This document shows positions 1 through 7,735 of a DNA stretch of 20,983 nucleotides, piece after piece (the stretch's first letter is position 1; the number at the start of each line of letters is the position of its first letter). The notes beneath the pieces were generated by a model. The model saw only the letters and a program-made list of their open reading frames with translations. It did no database searches and was not told the origin of the DNA. The DNA lies in the IMG/VR virus record IMGVR_UViG_3300037233_000064, positions 1 to 20,983 of that record; one strand, given 5' to 3'. This DNA comes from a virus. Position numbers and translations under genes: made by a program.

Positions 1-2
1 TT

Positions 3-1577
3 GAATATTACGGACAAGTCGGGCCGGTTGATCGCGCCAAGGGCCGCGCCGTCGCATCCGACCTTCACCGCAGAATCCGAGAGTGTAACCTTGATACTCT
101 GATCGAGGATGCGGTTTCGTGGTCTCTAGTCAAGGGAAAAACTCTTGTCAAATTGAATTGGGCCGATGGCGGGTTTGATCCGTACCTTGTCCAGCCGGAA
201 ATGTTCGGGGTCTTAAACGAATCTGTCTCGGACTTGGATCGCCAAAGCGCCTTCGTCCACAGCACTTACATGACGATTTATCAATTTGAAGATTTGGTCG
301 AACGTCGAAGCGATAAAAAAGAATTACTCAGGGCTGTAACGAAATATCTCTCCCCGTCTAAAACCGGAGACGATACGCAGCAGCAAGACCAGATGCGCCA
401 AGTTATCATCGGTGGCATCTACCCATACCAAACATCTGGCGGCGGACAGACTAAAAATCGCGGCATGGTCGATTGGCTGAGTGGCCCAAGTCCGAATTTG
501 GGACCGGAAGTTCTCGCCAAAATTCTGCGGCTCGATGAGCTTTGGGTTTGGAACAGCGCAGAAAAAGATTATACGACCATTCAAGTTGTCGGCGATGTGA
601 TTGTTGAGGGAAAAATTCAGCACAAGAACATCTTTGCCGATGCTGTCGATACAGACCTTTCCCTAGATCACAAAGACAACCCCCTCAACGGCCATCACCC
701 ATTCATTGAGTTTTGCCCGAATCGCCTAGATGGGTATTTCTATGGGCGCTCGGAATTGTGCAACGTCGCGCTACTGCAAAAAACCCTCAACGTCAGCATC
801 GACGGCATAAATATGTTGCTGCGTCTGCAAGAGAAACCGCCGCGCGCCATGATCGGCTCCACGAGCGTCAATCAAACTGCCTACGCCAAACTGAATAAGC
901 CTGGTGGCTGGCTATCCGATGCGAACCCGAACGCAAAAATTCAAACTCTCGCTCCTGAAATACCGCAGGGTCTCTACGAGAGAATCCATGAGACCTTGGA
1001 AATGTTCAATGACATGGCCGGTGCAACGCCTGTCATGCAGGGACGCGGGGAATCTGGCGTTCGCGCCCAAGGCCATGCTGAAACCCTAACCAGAAATTCC
1101 AGCCCCCGTTTCAAGGATCGCGCGCTTTTGGTTGAGCGCAGCGTCGAGGAAACTTTCGGCTTGGCCCTCGATCTTTGCAAGGCCCATGTTCCAACCGAAT
1201 TAACCGCATGGCTTATGCCTGGAAAAGGAAACGTCGAAACCCTCCACAAGCCAGACCAAGATATTGAACAGCCACCCGCCCAAGGCATGGAGATGATTAA
1301 ATTCCGCTACGCCAATTTGGATAAGGACGCCAAAGTGGTTGTGGATTCTCATTCTGGCTCCCCGGCGTTCTCGCACGATGCCCGCGCGCTGTTGTTCGAT
1401 CTGTTCAAGGCAGGCGCCGTTAAGCCAGACCAATTGATTAAGCACACTCACCCGCCGGGCGAGGATGAGTTAGTTAGCGACCTTGAAATGACTGAGGTTG
1501 AAAAGGCTCAGTTCGCGCAAGCACACCCGGAAGTGGCGTTGCAGGCTATCGAGGGCGGCAAGCACAAGAAAAAGTAA
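3..1577 (+). CDS. Phage portal protein (5' end cut by window edge)
   Basis: This is the dodecameric portal through which DNA enters and leaves the capsid and onto which the terminase docks. The frame is open from base 3 with no stop, so the true start lies outside the window; the TTG at 153 is internal. About 525 residues are visible. Portal-like features are the 'WSLVKGKTLVKLNWADGG' stretch followed by 'PYLVQPE', the segment 'DGYFYGRSELCNVALLQKTLN' (quoted in part: GYFYGRSE, LQKTLN), and an alpha-helical stem-like region 'YERIHETLEMFNDMAG' followed by a Gly/Arg-rich 'GRGESGVRAQG'. The family call is from recognition, not a search. The gene ends directly against the convergent gene at 1578 with no spacer and no terminator hairpin. 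The portal is transcribed towards the terminase operon, not with it, which is unusual because these genes are normally adjacent and co-directional. Confidence 0.8.
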   Translation, partial: EYYGQVGPVDRAKGRAVASDLHRRIRECNLDTLIEDAVSWSLVKGKTLVKLNWADGGFDPYLVQPEMFGVLNESVSDLDRQSAFVHSTYMTIYQFEDLVERRSDKKELLRAVTKYLSPSKTGDDTQQQDQMRQVIIGGIYPYQTSGGGQTKNRGMVDWLSGPSPNLGPEVLAKILRLDELWVWNSAEKDYTTIQVVGDVIVEGKIQHKNIFADAVDTDLSLDHKDNPLNGHHPFIEFCPNRLDGYFYGRSELCNVALLQKTLNVSIDGINMLLRLQEKPPRAMIGSTSVNQTAYAKLNKPGGWLSDANPNAKIQTLAPEIPQGLYERIHETLEMFNDMAGATPVMQGRGESGVRAQGHAETLTRNSSPRFKDRALLVERSVEETFGLALDLCKAHVPTELTAWLMPGKGNVETLHKPDQDIEQPPAQGMEMIKFRYANLDKDAKVVVDSHSGSPAFSHDARALLFDLFKAGAVKPDQLIKHTHPPGEDELVSDLEMTEVEKAQFAQAHPEVALQAIEGGKHKKK

Positions 1578-1994
1578 TTAAAAAATTTGCCAGTCTCCGA
1601 AATCAGCCACAAGACTTTCCGCGAAACAGTCAATTTTGTAGTCCCGCCTTCCGCCATCTAGGCGACCTAATTGATTTTTCGCAGTGTTCCTTACCCCATT
1701 TATAGAATGAGTTAGTTTTAGCAACTTGTCTTGTTGGTCTCCGCCAGCTCTGGCTTTGGATTCCGATTCCCAGATAAAACGGTTCGCCAACATGATAACG
1801 GCAATCGCATGAATGTCGGATGCGGTTACGCGGCGTTTGAGACCTTTCAAAATTAGGTCAATGTCGTGCTCAACCAGCTTGCGTTCAGCGACATATTCCT
1901 TGCTGTGCTCTGGAATGAAGATCGCCTTTAGCTGAATGATCGTCATCCGGTCCACAAGGTCCGAAAGTGTCGGAAGATATTTACGCTTGTTCAT
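1578..1994 (-). CDS. Small conserved protein of phage sugar clusters, function unknown
   Basis: A 138-residue soluble protein. The N-terminal signature 'LPTLSDLVDRMTIIQLKAIF' is one I associate with short unknown proteins in phage and bacterial nucleotide-sugar clusters. The middle contains 'HAIAVIMLANRFIWESE' and the C-terminal part contains 'INGVRNTAKNQLGRLDGG'. There are no membrane segments or catalytic motifs I can name. The start at 1994 is preferred because AAAGG lies 7 bases upstream. An in-frame ATG at 2009 overlaps the stop of the upstream SDR gene as ATGA and would add five residues, so either start is possible. It is the last gene of the leftward operon, and its stop codon touches the portal stop. 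Its place next to sugar-nucleotide enzymes suggests an accessory role there, but this is inference only. Confidence 0.7.
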   Translation of the reverse strand: MNKRKYLPTLSDLVDRMTIIQLKAIFIPEHSKEYVAERKLVEHDIDLILKGLKRRVTASDIHAIAVIMLANRFIWESESKARAGGDQQDKLLKLTHSINGVRNTAKNQLGRLDGGRRDYKIDCFAESLVADFGDWQIF

Positions 1995-2005
1995 ATCGCG
2001 GCCTT

Positions 2006-3019
2006 TCATCGTTGCAAGAATCTGTCACCTTCGCGCGACACCCTGCCGCGCCAGTAATTTAGCAAATCGAGCATGGTCTGCTCGAATGGAATTTCCGGTT
2101 TCCAGCCCGTGTGGTTTTTGAATTTCGTCGTGTCCGGGATTTGCAAATCGGCGTCAATCGGGCGCAGGCGCGTAGCATCAATTTCCCGCGCTATCGTCGC
2201 GCCTTTTGGAGACAAACTGAGCAAGTGATCCAGCACTCCGCCTATCGTCACCGTATGCTCGCCACCGATGTTGTAATAAGCGCCGGGGATTGGATTGACG
2301 GTCAGCAGCAAATGGTACGCGCGCACAGCGTCCCTAACATCGGCAATCGTTCTGAGAGAATGAAGGTTCCCAACTCTTACGACTGGCGGCAATAGACCAG
2401 CTTCGATCATTGCAATCTGTTTTGCAAACGATGATTCGGCGAACACATCGCCCCGGCGCGGGCCAGTGTGCGTAAACATTCGCGTCGTTTGCACGTTCAT
2501 TCCGTAAGCTTCGGCATAGAATCGCCCGACTAAATCGGTTCCGACTTTGGAAATTGCGTAAGGCGATGCTGGATGAAACGCACATTCCTCGCCAATCGGC
2601 CCTGTACCCTTTGGAACCCTGCCGAATACCTCAGATGAGGCGCAAACATGAACTAGGGCGCCCGGCGCGTGCTGTCTGATCGCATCCAGCAGCCGCGTGG
2701 TGCCGAGAATGTTTGTGTCAAGCGTATCAAGCGGCGCATCAAAACTGGTGAGCGGGAAACTTTGCGCGGCCAAATGAAAAACAAAATCCGGTTTTGACTT
2801 TTTGACAACTTCTTGGATTGAAATTGTGTCGCGTAAATCTCCATAAAGCAGATGAACGCGATCCCCTCTATTGATCCTCGGTACAAGCGTTTCAAAATTA
2901 TCCAGCGGCGAGCGCCACCGACACATCCCGTAAATATCCCAATCGGTATGCTCGATTAGGTACTCGGCAAGATGCGATCCGACAAAGCCGGAGCATCCGC
3001 TGATTAGCGCGCGTGTCAC
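2006..3019 (-). CDS. NAD(P)-dependent SDR, GDP-mannose 4,6-dehydratase-like
   Basis: Extended short-chain dehydrogenase of 337 residues, cytoplasmic, acting on a nucleotide sugar. Visible features are the Rossmann motif GCSGFVG at residues 8-14, catalytic Ser128-Ser129-Glu130 in 'CASSEVFG' (GMD uses Thr/Ser plus Glu), Tyr154 and Lys158 of 'YAISK', and a 'PRRG' motif of the kind seen in GDP-mannose dehydratases and GDP-6-deoxy-4-keto reductases. The most likely reaction is GDP-mannose to GDP-4-keto-6-deoxymannose; a 4-keto reductase is the main alternative. The GTG at 3019 is preferred because it overlaps the upstream ColD-like stop as GTGA, has GGGA six bases before it and gives a natural SDR N-terminus. 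The longer ATG at 3061 would add 14 residues and a 46-base overlap. It would supply the substrate for the ColD-like enzyme upstream. Confidence 0.85.
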   Translation of the reverse strand: MTRALISGCSGFVGSHLAEYLIEHTDWDIYGMCRWRSPLDNFETLVPRINRGDRVHLLYGDLRDTISIQEVVKKSKPDFVFHLAAQSFPLTSFDAPLDTLDTNILGTTRLLDAIRQHAPGALVHVCASSEVFGRVPKGTGPIGEECAFHPASPYAISKVGTDLVGRFYAEAYGMNVQTTRMFTHTGPRRGDVFAESSFAKQIAMIEAGLLPPVVRVGNLHSLRTIADVRDAVRAYHLLLTVNPIPGAYYNIGGEHTVTIGGVLDHLLSLSPKGATIAREIDATRLRPIDADLQIPDTTKFKNHTGWKPEIPFEQTMLDLLNYWRGRVSREGDRFLQR

Positions 3020-4167
3020 AGAACGTCCCGCATTATCTCGATTGCTCTTTCGTACCACCACATAGAGCCGTTATGCGGAGGGCACCCAATAAACATCGCT
3101 GTCTGGTGTATTCTGTCTGCTACGGGAGTTTTTTGAGACGCCCAAGGTTCCCCATAATGATGTTGGGTAAACGATCCGCCGCAAGGCAACCGACAATCAA
3201 TCCCCCTGGCACGGAAAGCATCGACAAGCCTTCCCCGCTTTTCGGCGTTCTCACATGAAAAAGCTATCCCGAACGGACTTTGGATTGTCCCATTTTTCTT
3301 TTGAAACCGGACGGAAACTCCAACGTGTTCGCACCTCTGAATAAAATAATCTCTGTTTTTATTTCTGGCTTCGATAAATCTAGACAACCTAGTTAGCTGA
3401 ACGCGAGCGACAGCGGCGTGCATCTCAAGCGGACGCAAATTATACCCAAAATATCTAAAATTGTATTCATCCTCGAATTTATCAATCTTGCCGAGCGAGC
3501 GCGTCATGCCGTGGTCTCGCAACATTCGGCACAATTTGGCGCACTCATCATCGTCGGTTAGGATCATGCCACCTTCAATGGCGGATAATTGGTGAGAATA
3601 GAAAAAAGAAAATGTATTCATTAGCCCGAACGTCCCGCAAAGTTTTCCATCAACCGACGCGCCGATAGACTCGCAGTTATCTTCCAAAAACATTGCGCCG
3701 TTCGCTTTTGCTAGTTGCCCCCAAAATTCATGGTGCATGGGGTTCCCAAGGATTGAGCAGCCAACCACCAGCTGAGCGCCTTCCCACCCTTTGGGAAGAG
3801 AGGTCGCCCATGGGGCGGCGGCGTTCCATGTTTCGTCGCAATCCGCGACAAGCAAATCCAAGCCATGTTGAACCAGGGGCGCGTAGGTTGTCGCCCATGC
3901 CATTGCCGGAACGATTGCCTTGTCGCCACGCTTTAGAGGGTTACGTTTAACGTGAAACAATGCGGCAACTGCCAGTAAATTAGCCGAACTCCCGCTATTG
4001 ACCATGATGGCGTGCTTCATCCCATGGGATGCTGCAAATTCCCCCTCAAACCCTTCTACCTCGGCCCCCATCGTATAATTGCCGGATGCCACGACGCGAT
4101 CTATTGCCGCTTTTTCTTGGAAAGACCAATCAGAAAACGCCGTGGGGAATGGATATTTAATCGGCAT
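3016..4167 (-). CDS. ColD-like PLP-dependent sugar 3-dehydratase (DegT fold)
   Basis: A 383-residue DegT/DnrJ/EryC1/StrS-fold enzyme. The residue that is Lys in sugar aminotransferases (FSF-xxx-K-xxxx-GEGG) is His192 here, in 'FSFFYSHQLSAIEGG'. In GDP-4-keto-6-deoxymannose 3-dehydratase (ColD) the same His replacement removes the internal aldimine and makes the enzyme a PMP-dependent C3 dehydratase. Further ColD-like stretches are 'VNSGSSANLL', 'PAMAWATTY', 'LEDNCESIGA', 'CGTFGLM' and 'GYNLRPLEM'. The predicted product, with the downstream SDR, is a GDP-4-keto-3,6-dideoxyhexose. The start at 4167 has GAGGA about ten bases upstream and overlaps the E1-beta-like stop by 11 bases. A longer ORF to 4269 lies entirely inside the upstream gene and adds a non-homologous leader. 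A simple aminotransferase annotation would probably be wrong. Confidence 0.88.
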   Translation of the reverse strand: MPIKYPFPTAFSDWSFQEKAAIDRVVASGNYTMGAEVEGFEGEFAASHGMKHAIMVNSGSSANLLAVAALFHVKRNPLKRGDKAIVPAMAWATTYAPLVQHGLDLLVADCDETWNAAAPWATSLPKGWEGAQLVVGCSILGNPMHHEFWGQLAKANGAMFLEDNCESIGASVDGKLCGTFGLMNTFSFFYSHQLSAIEGGMILTDDDECAKLCRMLRDHGMTRSLGKIDKFEDEYNFRYFGYNLRPLEMHAAVARVQLTRLSRFIEARNKNRDYFIQRCEHVGVSVRFQKKNGTIQSPFGIAFSCENAEKRGRLVDAFRARGIDCRLPCGGSFTQHHYGEPWASQKTPVADRIHQTAMFIGCPPHNGSMWWYERAIEIMRDVL

Positions 4168-4681
4168 AGAGTTTTGTTTCCTCAACAAGGATCGTCGAGT
4201 GATCTTCTCTCGCCGCGCGGAGATACGCTGGAACAATTTCGTCAACGTAGCGCAGTTCTCGGACCTCAACCGTTTTCAGCATCGCGCGAAAGGCCGGGCC
4301 AAAGTCCCCTAGATGCTGCGGGCCTGGGTCTAGCGGTTCTGGCGTTGCGATTGCGGTTCTAATAATGACGCGCGGGCGATAGTCGGAGTAGAGCGGAATT
4401 TTATCGAGGTGGTTTACGATTTGATTTGCCGCGAGAATTAGAAAGTTCCAACGCGGATAAATTGAGATTGGCAGCCCGCCAGACAGCGAAATGCCAATCG
4501 ACATTCCCATCTGCATTTCCTCGGCGACGGGCAGTTCAATCAGTTTTCCTCGCGGCACGCCTGAAAGAGTGTTTGTCATGCTGGTGCCGGGCTTCGCTAC
4601 GGCTTGGCCGAGAAAAACAGAATTTTCCATCTCGCCTAGCAGCGTCATGGCGCGAGTTATTTCGTCGGAGTAGGCGCTCAA
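4157..4681 (-). CDS. E1-beta-like thiamine-diphosphate subunit, Pyr domain only
   Basis: A 174-residue homologue of the N-terminal (Transket_pyr) domain of alpha-keto-acid dehydrogenase E1 beta. 'ELPVAEE' corresponds to the conserved P-I-A-E motif whose Glu activates the cofactor, and 'NFLILAANQIVN' matches the canonical NFALQAIDQIVN. 'GPQH' and the final 'ILVEETKLY' match the end of the Pyr domain in full-length proteins. Normal E1 beta is about 325-350 residues, so the whole C-terminal transketolase domain is absent. The stop is followed at once by coupled genes, and no frameshifted remnant follows. The best start is TTG at 4681, which overlaps the alpha stop as TTGA; an ATG at 4648 is an alternative. 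The ORF extending to 4783 is only open frame inside the alpha gene. It pairs with the alpha-like gene just upstream, and no E2 or E3 gene is seen. Confidence 0.85.
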   Translation of the reverse strand: MSAYSDEITRAMTLLGEMENSVFLGQAVAKPGTSMTNTLSGVPRGKLIELPVAEEMQMGMSIGISLSGGLPISIYPRWNFLILAANQIVNHLDKIPLYSDYRPRVIIRTAIATPEPLDPGPQHLGDFGPAFRAMLKTVEVRELRYVDEIVPAYLRAAREDHSTILVEETKLYAD

Positions 4682-5262
4682 AACTGAATGCGCTTCCCGG
4701 CGCCAGAATGCGGAAACCCGAGATGATAAACAAACCGGCGCTCCAAATCCTTCGGCTTTTGCCGGATGCCCCACGTTTCCCATGTTTCCGAACAGACGGA
4801 CATTCCATTATCCTCAACGACAAATCGGATTGGCAGAGCGTGGCCAGCGGCATACTGAATGCACTCGTGATAAATTCCCGTTGTCGCCGTCATGTCTCCA
4901 CTGAAAACAAAAACCTTTTCATTTCCTCCCGCGCGCTGAATTGCGAGCGCAATTCCTACGGCGATTGGAACGATCCCGCCGACGATGGCGCTAGAAATAA
5001 ATTTATGAGATGGGAAGCAGAGGCCCATGGATCGCCCGGCCATAATTTCGGCTTTAACTTCCTCTGGCGGGACGCCGTGCAAAAGCGCTTTCGCGTGTGC
5101 CCTCCATGAACAACAACACCAATCCCCCGGCTTTACATCCTTGAAAATAGCTATGAGCCCGGATTCGTTACCGCCGTCCAAATGGATTGGGGCACGGATA
5201 TGACCCGCGTTGAACTCCGAAGCTATATCAGCCTCGAACTTGATTAAATCTTCCGGCGTCAT
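4678..5262 (-). CDS. E1-alpha-like thiamine-diphosphate subunit, minimal
   Basis: A 194-residue homologue of the E1 alpha subunit (usually about 320-370 residues). The cofactor-binding signature runs from Gly122-Asp123 through 'YAAGHALPIRFVVEDN' to Asn152, matching the GDG-x(26)-NN pattern. Upstream, 'SWRAHAKALLHGVPPEE' (residues 52-68) and 'SSAIVGGIVPIAVGIALA' match conserved E1 alpha segments. The N-terminal helices and most of the C-terminal region of oxidative E1 alpha are missing. With the beta-like subunit it should form an alpha2-beta2 carboligase or decarboxylase in the cytoplasm. With no E2/E3, a non-oxidative two-carbon transfer is more likely than acyl-CoA formation. The start ATG overlaps the glycosyltransferase stop as ATGA, and the stop overlaps the beta-like start as TTGA. 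A 'CCC' run at residues 49-51 is a curious local feature. Confidence 0.87.
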   Translation of the reverse strand: MTPEDLIKFEADIASEFNAGHIRAPIHLDGGNESGLIAIFKDVKPGDWCCCSWRAHAKALLHGVPPEEVKAEIMAGRSMGLCFPSHKFISSAIVGGIVPIAVGIALAIQRAGGNEKVFVFSGDMTATTGIYHECIQYAAGHALPIRFVVEDNGMSVCSETWETWGIRQKPKDLERRFVYHLGFPHSGAGKRIQF

Positions 5263-6287
5263 GCGATGGCTCTGACTTTGGACCGAAACTTTATCGCAGC
5301 GAATACCTGTTCCCAGAATTTCATCGGCGAGTGTTCCCTGCTAACTCGCTCGTAAAGCGCCATTGCAATTTCTTCGCAGCGTTTCGGCTTGGTAATAAGA
5401 AACCGGCACATCTCAACGCAATCACCAGCGTTGGCATATTCCTCAAACTCTAACCGCTCGGTGAACCATTCTCTCAAGAGAGGATTGTTCCATTCGAGTA
5501 AACATGCTTGAGCAAGTGCGGTTTCGATCACGCGGCCCTTAACGTGCTTTCTCTCGCCAGAACCAGTGAGCGGGACATTGACGATGATTTGGCAGTTAGA
5601 AAGATATGTGGCGTAGTGCTGATACGATGCGTCGTCGCGCATTTTCAGAATGAACGGCATGTTTTCCTGTTGCAGCCGTTCAACGACACCCTTGCGTGCG
5701 TAGCTCCCGACATTCCCGCCAAACCCGATGGGGAAGGGGCGCTCGTCAAACGCCAAGGGTTGTTTTGGATAATATTGTGGACTGATCGGCGTCAAAAGAG
5801 ATAGCGCGTTACCAAGTCGCGTTGCCGCGTGCTTCCAATCTTTTCCTCCCGGCCAATCATGCGCGCCGTCGATGGTGACGGTTAGATCGAACGCACCCCA
5901 TGATTCCATTTCCGCAAGCGGCTTCCACCACGGAGGGTCCGCCCCATCAAAGATCATGTGGACCATGGGGGCCATGGCGTGAATCTGCGCTAGGGCTTCC
6001 GGTGACGGTGAGAAAGTCGCCCCCCAAGCGCTAATGTAGACAATCAAATCTGGAACAACATGCTTAACATGAGAAATTAGTTCAGCATCGCACCCAACAT
6101 TTTTATTTGTCAGGTCAGGTGGAGATGCCGCCGCGATGCGCTGGTCACGTTTGGCTTGTATGTCGATTTGTTGCGTCCACTTTTGATCGTAATGGAAAAC
6201 ACTGACGGTATGGTTCCCCATATACCGCAAGCTCTCCGAAATATTTTCGGTGTCGCCAGTCGAGGTGGTTGCGATAAGGATTTTCAC
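5259..6287 (-). CDS. Glycosyltransferase, CgeB / GT-B family-like
   Basis: A 342-residue cytosolic GT-B-type protein. It begins with a Rossmann-like strand 'MKILIATTSTGDTENISESL' (the first residue is read from GTG), and has the middle segment 'HMIFDGADPPWW'. The C-terminal nucleotide-sugar site region resembles CgeB/YkvP-like transferases: 'PIGFGGNVGS', 'NCQIIVNVPLTGSG', 'KGRVIETALAQACLL' and 'ERLEFEEYANAGD'. It would transfer a sugar, plausibly the one made by the downstream cassette, to an unknown acceptor. The GTG start overlaps the radical SAM stop as GTGA, and the stop overlaps the E1-alpha-like start as ATGA. There is no signal peptide or membrane segment. The family assignment rests on motif likeness, and the acceptor is unknown. 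Confidence 0.75.
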   Translation of the reverse strand: MKILIATTSTGDTENISESLRYMGNHTVSVFHYDQKWTQQIDIQAKRDQRIAAASPPDLTNKNVGCDAELISHVKHVVPDLIVYISAWGATFSPSPEALAQIHAMAPMVHMIFDGADPPWWKPLAEMESWGAFDLTVTIDGAHDWPGGKDWKHAATRLGNALSLLTPISPQYYPKQPLAFDERPFPIGFGGNVGSYARKGVVERLQQENMPFILKMRDDASYQHYATYLSNCQIIVNVPLTGSGERKHVKGRVIETALAQACLLEWNNPLLREWFTERLEFEEYANAGDCVEMCRFLITKPKRCEEIAMALYERVSREHSPMKFWEQVFAAIKFRSKVRAIA

Positions 6288-7735
6288 GCCGCGTTCTCCA
6301 ACAATTTCCGCTTGATCTTGTGCCGCGTCATGTCTTGAACATGCGCCAATGTCTCGGCTCCGAATTTCTCTCGCACCATTTCAAGGTAGCGCGGGTTCTT
6401 AAAATAAATATCAAACGCATCATCGCGGAAGCGCAGAACTTCTGCGGCGGTTAGGGTTTCGGTATCCATGCACCGGGTTTCGTAGGCGTGCTGAGAATAC
6501 CCAATCCACGAATCTGGGACTGCCCACCCCTTTGCAATTGCCTCATCATAAAGCGGGGAGCCAGGATACGCCTGCGCGACGTAAAAATTAGCCCACGCCG
6601 TATTCAGTTCAAGCGCAAGGTCCAGTGTCTCTTGCATTGTTGCGTATGTGTCCTGTCTTAACCCGAAGATAAAATTAGAGATTACATTTATCCCGGCTCG
6701 CTCAATTTCGCGCACCACTCCAACAATGTCATTGCTGCGTAGCGCCTTGTTCGCGCTGTCTCGGACAAGTTTCGAGCCACTTTCAATCCCTAGCGCGAAC
6801 CAATTAAACCCGGCGCGGCGCAAAAGGGAGAGATTTTCTGGGTTTACGGTATCGGTTCTGGCATAGCACCAACTTGATATTTTATCGCCGAGACCGGCGG
6901 CTATAATGCCGTGGCATATCGCCTCGTAATGATTTTTTTTCAAAATGAAAAGTTCATCGGTAAATTTGAACGTCTCAATTCCGTACTCTCGATTTAGTGT
7001 AACCATTTCTTTAACCACGGCATCGGGCGAGCGCGTCCGGTAGCGGTTGGTATGTTGGAAAACATTTATCATGCAAAAATGACAGGCGTGGGGGCATCCG
7101 AGAGACGTATAAATAGCCGCGTAGGGCTTCCGTTTCGCCTGATCGTCGAGTCTCTGCCAGTTATGGCTTCGATATCGAGTCATCTGGAATAAATCCCACG
7201 CGTCACCGTGTAGGTCTTTGTCTAAATCCAAAAGTGGTGCGGCACTGTTTTTGCCCCCAGACCAGACAAGCCCTGGTATTTCCGCAAGAGGTTCATCGCG
7301 GAGCAGCCCGGCTATCGTCAGCGGCCCCTCTCCGTCTGCTACATAGTCTATTGCCTCCTCGCGTAAGGTTCTCTCGGGGAGTGCCGAGGGATGATTCCCT
7401 GTCATAATGATTTTTTGATCGGCGTACTGTTTTTTTATCTCCCGCGCTATTTGCCCGGCACAAACCATTTTCTGAGAACTAGCTGACGGCTGCTGCCCCT
7501 CTACAACAATCACGACCAAACGCGGTCTCTCCACATAAACTATATCGGCAACTGTCTTTGGAGATATTCTTTCGGCGTCCGCGTCTATTACCAGGACGGA
7601 AAATCCGTGTTGGCGCAGATAGGCTGCATTTAGCCTTGTCCAAAGCGGCTGCTCAATCGCTGCGTAGTCGTTAGCAAGCCCCTGATAAATCTCCTGGGAC
7701 GCGCCTGGGTGAATTAGTATTGCGTCAAGCGTCAT
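6284..7735 (-). CDS. B12-binding-domain radical SAM protein
   Basis: A 483-residue radical S-adenosylmethionine enzyme of the class with an N-terminal Rossmann B12-binding-like domain (residues 1-150, ending 'YVADGEGPLTI') and a central TIM-barrel. The [4Fe-4S] ligands are Cys214, Cys218 and Cys221 in 'GCPHACHFC'. The barrel continues with 'KFTDELFIL', 'GFNWFALGIESGS' and 'INVISNFIFGLRQDT', typical of the MiaB/BchE-like Elp3 fold. Such enzymes carry out methylations, cyclisations or C-C/C-H rearrangements on unactivated carbons; the substrate is unknown. As the first gene of the sugar cassette, it may modify the sugar or the acceptor. The ATG overlaps the stop of the upstream zinc-ribbon gene as ATGA. 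There is no visible DxHxxG motif, as in other BchE-type members, so cobalamin binding is inferred. Confidence 0.88.
   Translation of the reverse strand: MTLDAILIHPGASQEIYQGLANDYAAIEQPLWTRLNAAYLRQHGFSVLVIDADAERISPKTVADIVYVERPRLVVIVVEGQQPSASSQKMVCAGQIAREIKKQYADQKIIMTGNHPSALPERTLREEAIDYVADGEGPLTIAGLLRDEPLAEIPGLVWSGGKNSAAPLLDLDKDLHGDAWDLFQMTRYRSHNWQRLDDQAKRKPYAAIYTSLGCPHACHFCMINVFQHTNRYRTRSPDAVVKEMVTLNREYGIETFKFTDELFILKKNHYEAICHGIIAAGLGDKISSWCYARTDTVNPENLSLLRRAGFNWFALGIESGSKLVRDSANKALRSNDIVGVVREIERAGINVISNFIFGLRQDTYATMQETLDLALELNTAWANFYVAQAYPGSPLYDEAIAKGWAVPDSWIGYSQHAYETRCMDTETLTAAEVLRFRDDAFDIYFKNPRYLEMVREKFGAETLAHVQDMTRHKIKRKLLENAA

Noticed and set aside
1560-1600. Terminator between the convergent portal and operon
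   Set aside because: Only an A/T-rich junction; no GC stem with a T-run on either strand.
4426-5109. 227-residue plus-strand open frame
   Set aside because: Antisense to the E1-like genes; low-information sequence.
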